Assembly: GCA_903879705.1 (NCBI GenBank)
Contig: CAIRMO010000145.1
Location: forward strand, 1-64,000
Source: an uncultured Candidatus Competibacteraceae bacterium
GTDB lineage: Bacteria; Pseudomonadota; Gammaproteobacteria; Competibacterales; Competibacteraceae
DNA length: 64,000 nucleotides
Direction of reading: 5' to 3'
A program made the position numbers and the translations under genes. The notes under the pieces were generated by a model. The model was not told where the DNA came from and ran no database searches. It saw only the letters and a program-made list of their open reading frames with translations. Of this stretch, positions 1 through 7,981 are shown in pieces. Position 1 is the first letter of the stretch. Each line of letters begins with the position of its first letter.

Positions 1-82
1 GCGGCGGTGGAGGCGGCGGTGGAGGCGGCGGTGGAGGCGGCGGTGGAGGCGGCGGTGGAGGCGGCGGTGGAGGCGGCGGTGG
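1..82. repeat. 12-bp tandem repeat at window edge
   Basis: About seven near-perfect copies of a 12-bp unit (GGAGGCGGCGGT in one phase) run from the window edge to the histidine kinase start. In the kinase frame it would encode a Val-Glu-Ala-Ala repeat running into the Met at 91, so it may be either a leader or the end of an upstream region. Its true length cannot be seen because the window begins inside it. Confidence 0.85.
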
Positions 83-90
83 CCGTTGAA

Positions 91-1632
91 ATGAAACCGC
101 CGCGTCTATGGCTGGGCAACCTGCTGGCGTTCGGGATTTTGTGCGGTTTGGTGCTGATCGGGTTCTCCTATCAGACCCGTCAGGCCCAGCAGGCATTTCT
201 GGATAATGCCGCCAGCCATGCCCGGTTGTTGGCCGATGCGGTCGGTCTCCATGCGCGTGGGGCAGTGCTGGGCAGCACCCTCACTGATGCCATGCTAATC
301 AGTTTTCTCGGCAGTTCCGCCCGGTTCGTCGATTATCTGGATCGGGTCGAGCCGTTCCGCGATACCGAACTGGCCGCCTTCGCTACCGAAGCCGGGCTGG
401 CGGCGATCCGGATTATTCGCCCCGAAGGCTCTAACCAAGGGCCGCTGAACTGGAATCCGGGCGAATTACCGGACTGCGGTTCTCTGAACCGCTTGTTGCC
501 CCTCAATAAAGTCCACGCGCTGGTCTTCGCCGCGCCGCGCCAGAATCGCGAGGGCTGCATTCTGGTGGTGATGGACAGCCGCGCCATTGAACAACTGCGC
601 GACGCCATTGGGTTGCCGAAAGTGCTGGAGGCGGTCGCCGCATTGCCTGGAGTGGTGCGGGTCGCATTGACCGGCGAGTTGGCTGAAAGCCTGCTTGATC
701 CGGCCAGGCCTGCCGTGCCCATAGTTTCGATTCGTGGCATACCCGGTGGCGGACGAGTCGTGGAAGCCCGGGTTTCGTTAGCCAGTGCAGAACTGGTGGT
801 CGATCTGGACGCTGGCCCGCTGACGCAAACCGAGCAGCGACTGTGGCGGGGATTTGCCGGTTTCGCTGCGATCCTGGGACTGGTCGGCGGATTGGGAACC
901 TGGCTGCTGTACCGCTACCAGCAGGGCCATTTGGAGCAGTTGCAGGCTTATGAACAGCGATTGTCGCAGCAGCGCGAGGAAGCAGCTTTGGGTCAGGCCG
1001 CCGCCGCCATTGCCCACGAACTCCGCAATCCGCTCAACGCGATGGCGATGGGTTTGCAACGCTTGCAGATGGAAGCCGATGAATTGAGTAGCGAACACCG
1101 GCGGTTGGTCGCGGTGGTGCTGGAGGCGGTGGGACGCAGCAATCGCAGCGTTTCCGGGTTGCTCGATTATGCCCGGCGCTACCGGCCCCGGCTGGAACCG
1201 GTCGCCCTCAGCCAACTGGTGAACGACCAGCTCACCCTGTATGCCGGATCGCTGCAAGCCTCCGGTATTCAGCTCCGCCACGATCTGGCGCTGCCCGATC
1301 GCGTTCCCGGCGATCCCGACCTGTTGCGGCAGGTACTGGACAATCTGTTGAAAAATGCGCTCGAAGCCCAGCCCAATGGCGGTTATCTGAACATTCGGCT
1401 GGTTCCGGCCGCGGACGGCGTGGAATTGACCCTGACCAACGCCGGATTCACCCTGCCGTCGGAACAGGCACCGCGCATCCTCGAACCCTGGTTCAGCACG
1501 AAACCCGGCGGCGCCGGCCTGGGACTGGCGATTTCGCGGCGGATCATCACCGCCCACGGCGGACGCCTGACCGTCGCGACGCCGCGGCCCGGTGAACTGG
1601 AACTGCGGCTGTTTTTGCCGAACCGCACCTGA
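91..1632 (+). CDS. Membrane sensor histidine kinase, NtrB-like partner
   Basis: Two-component sensor kinase of 513 residues from the ATG at 91. An N-terminal membrane helix (about residues 8-28), a roughly 220-residue extracytoplasmic sensor region and a second helix near residues 253-275 precede the kinase core. The H-box reads AHELRNPLN with the phospho-acceptor His near residue 309. The N-box DNLLKNALEA lies near 417 and the G-box GGAGLGLAISRR near 473. No HAMP or PAS domain is obvious. The gene sits 19 bases before a sigma-54 activator, so the two probably form one operon and a cognate pair. The signal sensed is unknown. The frame stays open upstream through the 12-bp repeat, so an earlier start is possible. 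Confidence 0.88.
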   Translation: MKPPRLWLGNLLAFGILCGLVLIGFSYQTRQAQQAFLDNAASHARLLADAVGLHARGAVLGSTLTDAMLISFLGSSARFVDYLDRVEPFRDTELAAFATEAGLAAIRIIRPEGSNQGPLNWNPGELPDCGSLNRLLPLNKVHALVFAAPRQNREGCILVVMDSRAIEQLRDAIGLPKVLEAVAALPGVVRVALTGELAESLLDPARPAVPIVSIRGIPGGGRVVEARVSLASAELVVDLDAGPLTQTEQRLWRGFAGFAAILGLVGGLGTWLLYRYQQGHLEQLQAYEQRLSQQREEAALGQAAAAIAHELRNPLNAMAMGLQRLQMEADELSSEHRRLVAVVLEAVGRSNRSVSGLLDYARRYRPRLEPVALSQLVNDQLTLYAGSLQASGIQLRHDLALPDRVPGDPDLLRQVLDNLLKNALEAQPNGGYLNIRLVPAADGVELTLTNAGFTLPSEQAPRILEPWFSTKPGGAGLGLAISRRIITAHGGRLTVATPRPGELELRLFLPNRT

Positions 1633-1651
1633 CTGCTCTGAAGGGATCGCC

Positions 1652-2980
1652 ATGAATATCCTCATTGCCGACGATGACGCCCTGCAACGTGAACTATTGC
1701 AGGGCTTTCTGGAAAAGCACGGCTACCGGGTGTTCAGCGCCGGTGATGGCGCCGAAGCGGTGCGGTTATTCCGCCGCGAATCGGTGCAACTGGCGCTGCT
1801 GGATCACCGGATGCCGGGTCTGAGCGGCGATCAGGCACTGGCTGCAATGAAAGCGATCAATCCGCTGGTGCGGGCGATCATGATTACGGCTTACGGTGCG
1901 GTGGAAACGGCGGTGCGGGTGATGCAACTGGGCGCGGACGATTTTCTGGAAAAGCCGGTCGATCTGGCGCGGCTATTGGAGAAAATCCAGCAGATTGAAC
2001 AGAATTTGGCGGTTGCTGAGGAAGCAGTGGAAGTGCGGCAGGCGGCGGCAGAAGCGCCTTTGCCGCTGCCGGTGATCGGTGACAGCCCGGCGATGCGCGA
2101 GGTGTTTTCACTGGTGCGGCGGGTGGCCGACACCCCATGGAGCGTGCTGATTTGCGGCGAAACCGGGACCGGCAAGGAACTGATCGCCCACTTGCTACAC
2201 CTGCTTAGTCAACGGTGCGATGCCCCGTTTGTTGAGGTCAATTGCGCGGCGATTCCGGAAGCGCTGTTTGAAAGCGAACTGTTCGGCCACGAGCGGGGCG
2301 CTTTCACTGGCGCGGCCCGGCAACGGCGGGGGCGGTTTGAACTGGCGCAGGGTGGAACGCTGTTTCTCGACGAGGTCGGCGAATTGCCGCCAGCCCTGCA
2401 ATCCAAACTGCTGCGAGCCTTGCAGGAAAAGCGAATCAACCGGGTGGGCGGCGAGCAGAACATCGCGGTTGATGCCCGAGTAGTGACGGCGACCAACCGC
2501 GATTTACGGCGGATGGTCGAGACCGGCGGGTTCCGTGAAGACCTGTATTTTCGCCTGAACGTGTTCGAGATTGAGGTGCCACCGTTGCGCCGCCGCCGCG
2601 AAGACATTCCGGCGCTGGTGAATCTGTTTGTCGAACGCTACGCCCGCCGTCCGGCGCAACTGGCCCCGGAAACGCTCGACCTGCTGATCAAATACGCCTG
2701 GCCGGGCAATGTCCGGGAATTGGAACACCTCATCCAGCGCAGCCTGACCTTGGCCCGGAGCAATATCCTGCGTCCGGTGGATCTGCCGGCGGAACTGCGG
2801 CGAGTGGATGTTGATTCCGGGCCGCTGCAAGAGCAACTGGACGCCGTGGAGCGGGGGTTATTGTCCACGGCGCTGGAAAATGCGGACTGGGTGCAAACCC
2901 GGGCGGCGGAAACGCTGGGGATCAGCGAGCGGGTGTTGCGTTACAAGATGGCCAAGCATGGCTTGAAGCGCGACGGGTAG
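1652..2980 (+). CDS. Sigma-54-dependent response regulator (NtrC family)
   Basis: Response regulator of 442 residues that activates sigma-54 RNA polymerase. The receiver domain (1-120) has the acidic pocket DDD at 7-9 and the phospho-acceptor Asp51 in LLDHRMPG. The AAA+ domain has Walker A GETGTGKE near 168, the sigma-54 contact motif GAFTGA near 216 and Walker B TLFLDEVGEL. The C-terminus has a Fis-type helix-turn-helix (AAETLGISERVLRYKM). The ATG at 1652 was chosen because the receiver fold begins immediately there and a purine-rich AAGGG lies upstream. It follows the kinase by 19 bases. Targets cannot be told from the window. Confidence 0.93.
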   Translation: MNILIADDDALQRELLQGFLEKHGYRVFSAGDGAEAVRLFRRESVQLALLDHRMPGLSGDQALAAMKAINPLVRAIMITAYGAVETAVRVMQLGADDFLEKPVDLARLLEKIQQIEQNLAVAEEAVEVRQAAAEAPLPLPVIGDSPAMREVFSLVRRVADTPWSVLICGETGTGKELIAHLLHLLSQRCDAPFVEVNCAAIPEALFESELFGHERGAFTGAARQRRGRFELAQGGTLFLDEVGELPPALQSKLLRALQEKRINRVGGEQNIAVDARVVTATNRDLRRMVETGGFREDLYFRLNVFEIEVPPLRRRREDIPALVNLFVERYARRPAQLAPETLDLLIKYAWPGNVRELEHLIQRSLTLARSNILRPVDLPAELRRVDVDSGPLQEQLDAVERGLLSTALENADWVQTRAAETLGISERVLRYKMAKHGLKRDG

Positions 2981-3019
2981 CGCTGGCTTCCCGCCGGCTT
3001 GATTGGTTGCGAACCAGTT

Positions 3020-3769
3020 TCAGTTTCGCCCGCCCCTGCCGCCGATGCCGGTACCATCACCCCTGCCGCCGGTGCCGGTACCATCACCCCTGCCGCCGGT
3101 GCCGGTACCATCACCCCTGCCGCCGCGCTCCATCGGGCTGTCCACGATCACATCCACAGTCGCCTGATCCAGATGTTGGGCCGTGTACTCCCCACCCTGC
3201 CGTTCGATCTCCCGCACCAGAGCGCGAAGATGATTGCGGGAGCCGCGCAGCAGATTGCCGTACACCACCTTCAAATCCAGATTGTCAGTGGCGTCGATAG
3301 CGTTCTGATTGTCCTCGATGTCCACTTCCTCGATCAGCCCGCCCGCCTGTAATGCCTCTATCTGGGAAGTCCGTGCGCGTGCGGTCAGTTGGTCATAGAA
3401 CTGCTGGAGAGTCTGGTCGACGAAGTGACCGGGAATATCGGTAGCGACCGGATCCGGCAGGCGGTACTTGGTCAGCATTCGGGCGATGGCATCCATGTGT
3501 TGCTGTTCGGCGGCGGCGATGTTGACGAACAGCGCGGTCGGCCAGAGTTCATTGGCGGCACGGTAAAAATCCCGTGCCAGCTTCTCTTCCTCGCGCATGA
3601 AAGTCAGGGTCGCGGCTTCCTTGGCATCTACCGTGCCGGTCGTACACGTCGTGCAGATTCCGGTTCCGTCACCGGCACCATTGCCGTTACCACCTTTCGC
3701 GGCGAACACCGGGGTCACGGCCAGAGCGGTCAACAGCGCGGTCGTCAGTAGGGTGCGATTCAGGTTCAT
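3020..3769 (-). CDS. Exported DUF2202 ferritin-like protein
   Basis: Secreted protein of 249 residues with an N-terminal signal peptide (MNLNRTLLTTALLTALAVTP, cleavage after VFA). The central domain matches the DUF2202 ferritin-like four-helix family: FMREEEKLARDFY and AAAEQQHMDAI carry the Glu/His residues expected of a di-iron-type bundle. A short CTTC motif precedes the domain. The C-terminus is a low-complexity Gly-Asp-Gly-Thr tail encoded by 27-bp tandem repeats, which may vary in length. Function is unknown; metal or oxidative-stress roles have been guessed for the family. The ATG at 3769 is preferred over one 24 bases upstream because it opens the signal peptide directly. Confidence 0.8.
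   Translation of the reverse strand: MNLNRTLLTTALLTALAVTPVFAAKGGNGNGAGDGTGICTTCTTGTVDAKEAATLTFMREEEKLARDFYRAANELWPTALFVNIAAAEQQHMDAIARMLTKYRLPDPVATDIPGHFVDQTLQQFYDQLTARARTSQIEALQAGGLIEEVDIEDNQNAIDATDNLDLKVVYGNLLRGSRNHLRALVREIERQGGEYTAQHLDQATVDVIVDSPMERGGRGDGTGTGGRGDGTGTGGRGDGTGIGGRGGRN
3034..3125. repeat. 27-bp in-frame tandem repeat
   Basis: Three full copies and one partial copy of a 27-bp unit (starts at 3034, 3061, 3088 and 3115) lie inside the 3' end of the DUF2202 gene. Each adds nine residues of the RGDGTGTGG type. The copies are almost identical, so recent slippage is likely. Confidence 0.9.
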
Positions 3770-3942
3770 GGTCAAACTCCTCAGTACAGTCAATGGGTTA
3801 TGGTTCTACACCAAACCATTTAGCAGAATCCGTGCCAAACCGGAATGTGCCGCGCTGCTTGCCAATGGGCGGATCGAGCGGGAATGCCCGTCGACAAACC
3901 GCGTTTCGACTCGACAAAAATGTCGAGGATGTCAGCCGCCGC

Positions 3943-6387
3943 TCACTTGACGAACGTGGCGGTGGCAGTCCTGGCCTGATTCATCGTGACCCGACACATC
4001 ATCGGATAGGTGGCATCCGCCGTACAGTCGCTCCAACCGTTAAAGCGGTAGCCGATGGCGGGAATGGCAACCAGGGTGACTGGCGTATTGAGGTTGTAGG
4101 GTTCAGTGCAGTCCGCGCCGCAGAAGATGCCGCCGGGGGTACTGGCCGGGGTCACGACCAGACCACTGCCGACTTTGCGAACGGTGAGGACGGGGCGGGT
4201 GAAGGTCGCGATGACCACTTTGCCGGTGTTGAGCGTCGTGGTGCATTGCCGGGGGTTCGTTGCGATCGGGGCACAGTCAGTCCATTTCACGAAGGTGGAG
4301 CCGGTCGCCGGCATGGCGGTCAGGGTAATGGATGCGCCGATGGCGAAATAGGCGATACCGGTATTGCAGGTTGGCCCGCAATTAAGATTAGGAGGGAAAC
4401 TGTTGACCGCCCCCAGTCCAGGGCCGCCCTTGTAGAGCGTGAGGGCGGTCTTGCCGGTGGTAGTGGAATTGAACTGGGCGCTGACCGATTTCGCCGCGTT
4501 CATCGTCACCGTGCATTGCAGTGGCGTGGGGTTGGCGGCGCAACCGGTCCAGCCGGCGAATATGGCGCCGGCAGCGGCGGTGGCGGTCAGCGTGGTTTGG
4601 GTATTGAGGGGGTAGGTTTCGCTACAGTCCACGCCGCAGTTGATGCCCGGCCCGGTGACCCGGCCCGCGCCACTGCCGGTTTTGACCACGGTCAGCGTGT
4701 TGGAAAGCGTAGCGAACAAGGCCGTCACACTCCGGTCGGCGCTCATGGTGACCGTGCAGGTGGTTGTGGTGCTGTTGCAATCCCCACTCCAGCCGGTGGC
4801 TCGGTAGCCAGCATCGGCCCTGGCGGTCAGAATGGCGCTGACGCCATTGTTGAAGGCGGCAGCGCAGGTTGTCCCGCAATGGATGCCCGCCGGGTTGCTG
4901 GTGACGGTGCCATTGCCGCCCGTTTTGCTGATGCTCAGGGTATAGGTGGTAACAATGGGGCCATCACTCCAGGTGTAACCGCGTCCCGCGCAGGCTGGAT
5001 TGCGTGGTTGGTCATTGGCATCCAACTGCGGATCGCCCTCATAAGTGCCAGCATCGCCTTGGATATGTGCTTGCCAGGCCACCAGATTGCCGTTCCAGTT
5101 AGTGCGCTGATCGCGGAAAGCCGCAGCGCCGGCCAGTCGGTAATAACAGTTGTCGGACATGCGGGGATTGCCGTTCAGGGCGCTCAGCCCACCCAGATCA
5201 TTGCTGTAGCGGATTTCGATCAGCGCTGGATCGCGGGAGACTGACTGACTCACGACCACATTTTTGCTGATCGATGGATTCCGATTAGGTGGACGGCCGG
5301 CCGTCGGTTCCCAATCCTGATAGCTGATCCCGAAGTAGATCGGGCTGTGATAAACCGCAGCGGCATTCAGAATGGTATTACGGTAGGCTTGGGCGTCCTT
5401 CGAGGCATAGAACCCGATCCCCGCCCAACCGGGGTTGCGGATCAGGTTATAACGGGCGATCCCACCGATATTTTCGTAGTACTCCGGATTAACGGTGGTA
5501 TCGAAGTACTCGGGACTGGTATCGAATCCCAGCAAAATACCAGCAGCGCCGGTTCGTTCGATCAAGTTGTATTCCACCACTCCGTCGGTGGCCCCGCCTT
5601 TCAGATAGACGCCGGTCGAGCAGATATCGTGGATATGGTTGTAGGCGACCAGCGTGCGATCGCCATTGACATTGTCGATGCCTTCCGCATTACAGTCATT
5701 ACTGGGCTGACCTACTCCGGAAGTGAAAATTTCGTTGTAACGAATGAGGATGTCGTCGCTGTTGGGCTTGATCTTGATGACATCGGCATAGGAACCATGC
5801 AGGCGGGTATTCTCGATGCGGATATGCGAGGCCCCGGCCCGGTCGTTTGGATCGCCCCAGTCCCACTTGGTCTCGGTTGACACTACATAAAAACCACCGG
5901 TGACCTCGATGCAGGTCAGAACGCCGTAGTCGGATCCGACATAAAAGTAGATGCCACTATCCCACTCGCCGCGGGTGGTGCGGTCGATAATGGCCCATTC
6001 CCCGGGCTGGGAACGGATCGTCACCCCCGGTATCCGGAGCCGGATTTCATTCGGTTCCTGGTAAGTGCCGCCATGCACCAGGATGGTGTCATTACTCACC
6101 GTCTCCTGCACAGCACGGTATAGCGTCCGGTAGGGATGAGTGGCAGAGCCGTCAGCAGCGCCATCATTACCGGAGAGCGACACATGGCGCACCTTGCCGG
6201 TGATGACGGCGCTGTTGCAGATTGCCATCCGGATGCCAGGTATGGTGCCCGGCCCAGCGGCTGACGGGGTCGCGAAGGGCGCGGCGCCACATCTCAACGG
6301 CAGGGCCGCCAGCAAGGTGAGGATGAGGAGCGCCAGCGCACGCGAGAAATGCACAGCGACATCGATCTTGACTCTGGTAATTTTCAT
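3943..6387 (-). CDS. Secreted right-handed beta-helix protein with four Cys-paired repeats
   Basis: Protein of 814 residues with a signal peptide (hydrophobic stretch ALALLILTLLAALPL, about 16-30). Residues about 60-470 form a parallel beta-helix of the DUF1565/pectate-lyase-like type: repeated patterns of Asn, Gly and Ile such as VAYNHIHDI and VEYNLIERTG. From about residue 482 come four repeats of about 80 residues related to InlB/Listeria-Bacteroides B-repeats. Each has the patterns TGSG, CG..C, A..GY.F.GW and CTVTM...VTA.F, with two Cys pairs that could form disulfides. Likely role is surface polysaccharide binding or cleavage; the substrate is unknown. A ribosome site AAAGGGAA precedes the ATG at 6387. 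A decayed piece of a paralogue lies at 16022-16155. Confidence 0.82.
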   Translation of the reverse strand: MKITRVKIDVAVHFSRALALLILTLLAALPLRCGAAPFATPSAAGPGTIPGIRMAICNSAVITGKVRHVSLSGNDGAADGSATHPYRTLYRAVQETVSNDTILVHGGTYQEPNEIRLRIPGVTIRSQPGEWAIIDRTTRGEWDSGIYFYVGSDYGVLTCIEVTGGFYVVSTETKWDWGDPNDRAGASHIRIENTRLHGSYADVIKIKPNSDDILIRYNEIFTSGVGQPSNDCNAEGIDNVNGDRTLVAYNHIHDICSTGVYLKGGATDGVVEYNLIERTGAAGILLGFDTSPEYFDTTVNPEYYENIGGIARYNLIRNPGWAGIGFYASKDAQAYRNTILNAAAVYHSPIYFGISYQDWEPTAGRPPNRNPSISKNVVVSQSVSRDPALIEIRYSNDLGGLSALNGNPRMSDNCYYRLAGAAAFRDQRTNWNGNLVAWQAHIQGDAGTYEGDPQLDANDQPRNPACAGRGYTWSDGPIVTTYTLSISKTGGNGTVTSNPAGIHCGTTCAAAFNNGVSAILTARADAGYRATGWSGDCNSTTTTCTVTMSADRSVTALFATLSNTLTVVKTGSGAGRVTGPGINCGVDCSETYPLNTQTTLTATAAAGAIFAGWTGCAANPTPLQCTVTMNAAKSVSAQFNSTTTGKTALTLYKGGPGLGAVNSFPPNLNCGPTCNTGIAYFAIGASITLTAMPATGSTFVKWTDCAPIATNPRQCTTTLNTGKVVIATFTRPVLTVRKVGSGLVVTPASTPGGIFCGADCTEPYNLNTPVTLVAIPAIGYRFNGWSDCTADATYPMMCRVTMNQARTATATFVK

Positions 6388-6420
6388 GACTTTTCCCTTT
6401 GATGAAGAAAAAACAGTCGC

Positions 6421-6517
6421 TCATATCGGCAAACAGATGGAGAGTGGGATCATCAGGATTCGCCGGAAAGCCTTAGGCCACTCTTACGAGGCTTGCCTCA
6501 TCCATTTGCCGATATGA
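6421..6517. repeat. Inverted repeat with 13-bp perfect arms
   Basis: TCATATCGGCAAA at 6421-6433 is exactly repeated in reverse complement at 6505-6517, with further imperfect pairing on both sides and about 70 bases between. It lies in the gene-free stretch 6388-6764 upstream of the beta-helix gene. It may be a small non-autonomous element or a long hairpin; no coding sequence is evident. Confidence 0.6.
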
Positions 6518-6621
6518 GTGAAGCGAACGTCCTGATTGAGCATGGCGTTGAAACATCCCGATTAGGTTGACAGGGGAGGAGGCGATCCGCATAGCGATCC
6601 GGTTCAAGTTGTGGAAAAGGG

Positions 6622-6685
6622 AAAAATCCCCCCGCTGCTAACGCAGCTTCCCCCCTTTGCAAAAGGGGGGTCAGGGGGGATTTTT
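6622..6685. repeat. Nested palindrome, REP/MITE-like
   Basis: The outer arms AAAAATCCCCCC (6622-6633) and GGGGGGATTTTT (6674-6685) enclose a second hairpin, CCCCCCTTT/AAAAGGGGGG (6650-6670). The cruciform-like, strongly GC-and-A/T-blocked structure resembles dispersed repetitive extragenic elements rather than a terminator. It lies between the beta-helix gene and tRNA-Leu. Confidence 0.7.
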
Positions 6686-6764
6686 CTGCCGGATGCGACC
6701 ACAACTCGTTCAGGAAACCTATATAGCGCGCTCCGGTCGCTGCCGTCCTTGGCGCGACGCTCAG

Positions 6765-6851
6765 GCCGAAGTGGCGGAACTGGTAGACGCGCTAGGTTCA
6801 GGTCTTAGTTGGGGTAACCCAGTGGAGGTTCGAGTCCTCTCTTCGGCACCA
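6765..6851 (+). tRNA. tRNA-Leu (anticodon CAG)
   Basis: Class II tRNA of 87 bases including encoded CCA. The acceptor GCCGAAG (6765-6771) pairs with CTTCGGC (6841-6847), followed by discriminator A and CCA. The anticodon stem CTAGG/CTTAG encloses the loop TTCAGGT, giving anticodon CAG. A variable arm and a T-arm with GGTTCGAGTCC are present. It is followed at once by a Rho-independent terminator. The AT-rich dynamin island starts about 350 bases downstream, so the tRNA could be an integration site, but no convincing duplicate of its 3' end was found on the far side. Confidence 0.95.
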
Positions 6852-6858
6852 GATTCAC

Positions 6859-6889
6859 AAAAAAGCCCGGTCAAAGCCGGGCTTTTTTG
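6859..6889 (+). terminator. Rho-independent terminator of tRNA-Leu
   Basis: AAAAAAGCCCGG, loop TCAAAG, CCGGGCTTTTTT: a strong stem flanked by A and T runs, starting eight bases after the tRNA CCA. Confidence 0.93.
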
Positions 6890-7202
6890 CGTTTGGGGTT
6901 TTCTGCCAACGCGGGCCGAGTTTCCCATCACTGGCGTCCCTCAGTGCCCAGCATACCTTGTATGCTATAGTCTTTCCCATGATGAGTCAGTGCCTCTTCT
7001 GGTATTCTAACAGCTACACTGATTTTGAATGTGTCGTCGGCTTGCCCGGTAGCGTATTGTCCAAGCAGATGCCAAATCTTGCTGATCCGAAGCGAACGGA
7101 TATTGAGATAGACGCCGGGCTGGTTTTCGACTTTCCGGTCTCTACGAAAATCCACCAAAAAACTGCGTCAATTGCACTATCACGATCAAGGGATTAACAA
7201 AA
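6890..7202. other. Gene-poor stretch before the dynamin island
   Basis: No confident gene. Short open frames exist on both strands (about 6928-7158 minus, 6958-7197 plus), but neither has a good ribosome site or a recognisable family. The minus frame has protein-like composition and could be a remnant. The end of the stretch should carry the promoter and ribosome site (AAGGGA near 7188) of the next gene. Confidence 0.4.
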
Positions 7203-7931
7203 ATGTCTGAACATTGTCCGATTTGCGAACACGCCAACGAAGAAAACAAAGATATCTGCTTGATTTGCAATTATGATCTTGAAGAAGATATGTGGGCTAA
7301 TCGCAAGCAGCGCCAACAATTACGGCAGCAAGCAAAAGAAGAGTGGTTACAACGCCAACTACAACCAGTACCAATTGCAATTATAGAACCAGCATCAGTT
7401 TATTCGGAAACAATAGAAAAAGAAAGTGAGACACAACAGACCGCTAAAAAAACACAAATGGAATTATCAAAATCTGATACTCAAGAAATATTATCTACAG
7501 TTAATGAAATCATTAAAAATTTTGAAGAGCAACAGTTAAATCAGCCAGATTTCTCAATTAATCCCTCAGATTTAGCTGCTCAAAAAATACCCAATCTAAC
7601 TAAATCTATTCAATATTTTCAGGTTAGGAAAAATGCAAAAAACTGGCTTGGAGTTGCTATTTTTTTATATGTAATATCATTATTTCTAGAACCTAAATCA
7701 AGAGAAGAATTTTTGATAATAGCATCTATAATATCTTTTGGCGTTATAGTAGATTTTTTAAAAATAAAAATTATCAATTCAACTAAATACAGAACCATTT
7801 TGATAACAATGTTAATTTCATTGGCCTTGTGGATTTTTGGATTGACTATTTTAAATTCGTACATTAGCGTGATTGGCTGTGGTGTTTTCGTACTGTCAAT
7901 TATTGTTTTAGTTCTAAAAGCTGCTGATTGA
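7203..7931 (+). CDS. Zinc-ribbon membrane protein of the dynamin cassette
   Basis: Protein of 242 residues, unrecognised as a whole. The N-terminus is a small zinc ribbon: CPIC at residues 5-8 and CLIC at 19-22, then NYDLEEDMWA and a charged helix rich in Gln and Arg. A polar linker follows, then about four membrane segments in the C-terminal half (for example VAIFLYVISLFL, FLIIASIISFGVIVDFL, LISLALWIFGLTIL, VFVLSIIVLVL). The same ribbon-plus-helix module opens the 890-residue GTPase at 11164-13836, so the module may be a shared docking or sensing unit. The gene is AT-rich and lies 50 bases upstream of a dynamin-like GTPase on the same strand. A role as membrane anchor or effector is inference. 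Confidence 0.75.
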   Translation: MSEHCPICEHANEENKDICLICNYDLEEDMWANRKQRQQLRQQAKEEWLQRQLQPVPIAIIEPASVYSETIEKESETQQTAKKTQMELSKSDTQEILSTVNEIIKNFEEQQLNQPDFSINPSDLAAQKIPNLTKSIQYFQVRKNAKNWLGVAIFLYVISLFLEPKSREEFLIIASIISFGVIVDFLKIKIINSTKYRTILITMLISLALWIFGLTILNSYISVIGCGVFVLSIIVLVLKAAD

Positions 7932-7981
7932 ACTTGAATAACTAAAGAACCGAACTAAATTTAACCAAAAGGGAACAACAA

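Noticed and set aside
778-1665. Long open frame antisense to the histidine kinase
   Set aside because: GC-rich coding DNA commonly opens the opposite strand; the sequence lacks any domain and the kinase motifs on the plus strand are complete.
3793-5244. Long plus-strand frame over the Cys-repeat gene
   Set aside because: It is antisense to a protein with a signal peptide and clear repeats, and its own product is low-complexity Gly/Arg sequence.
6928-7197. Small genes on either strand after the tRNA terminator
   Set aside because: Neither has a convincing ribosome site or recognisable family; kept only as a note on the gap.
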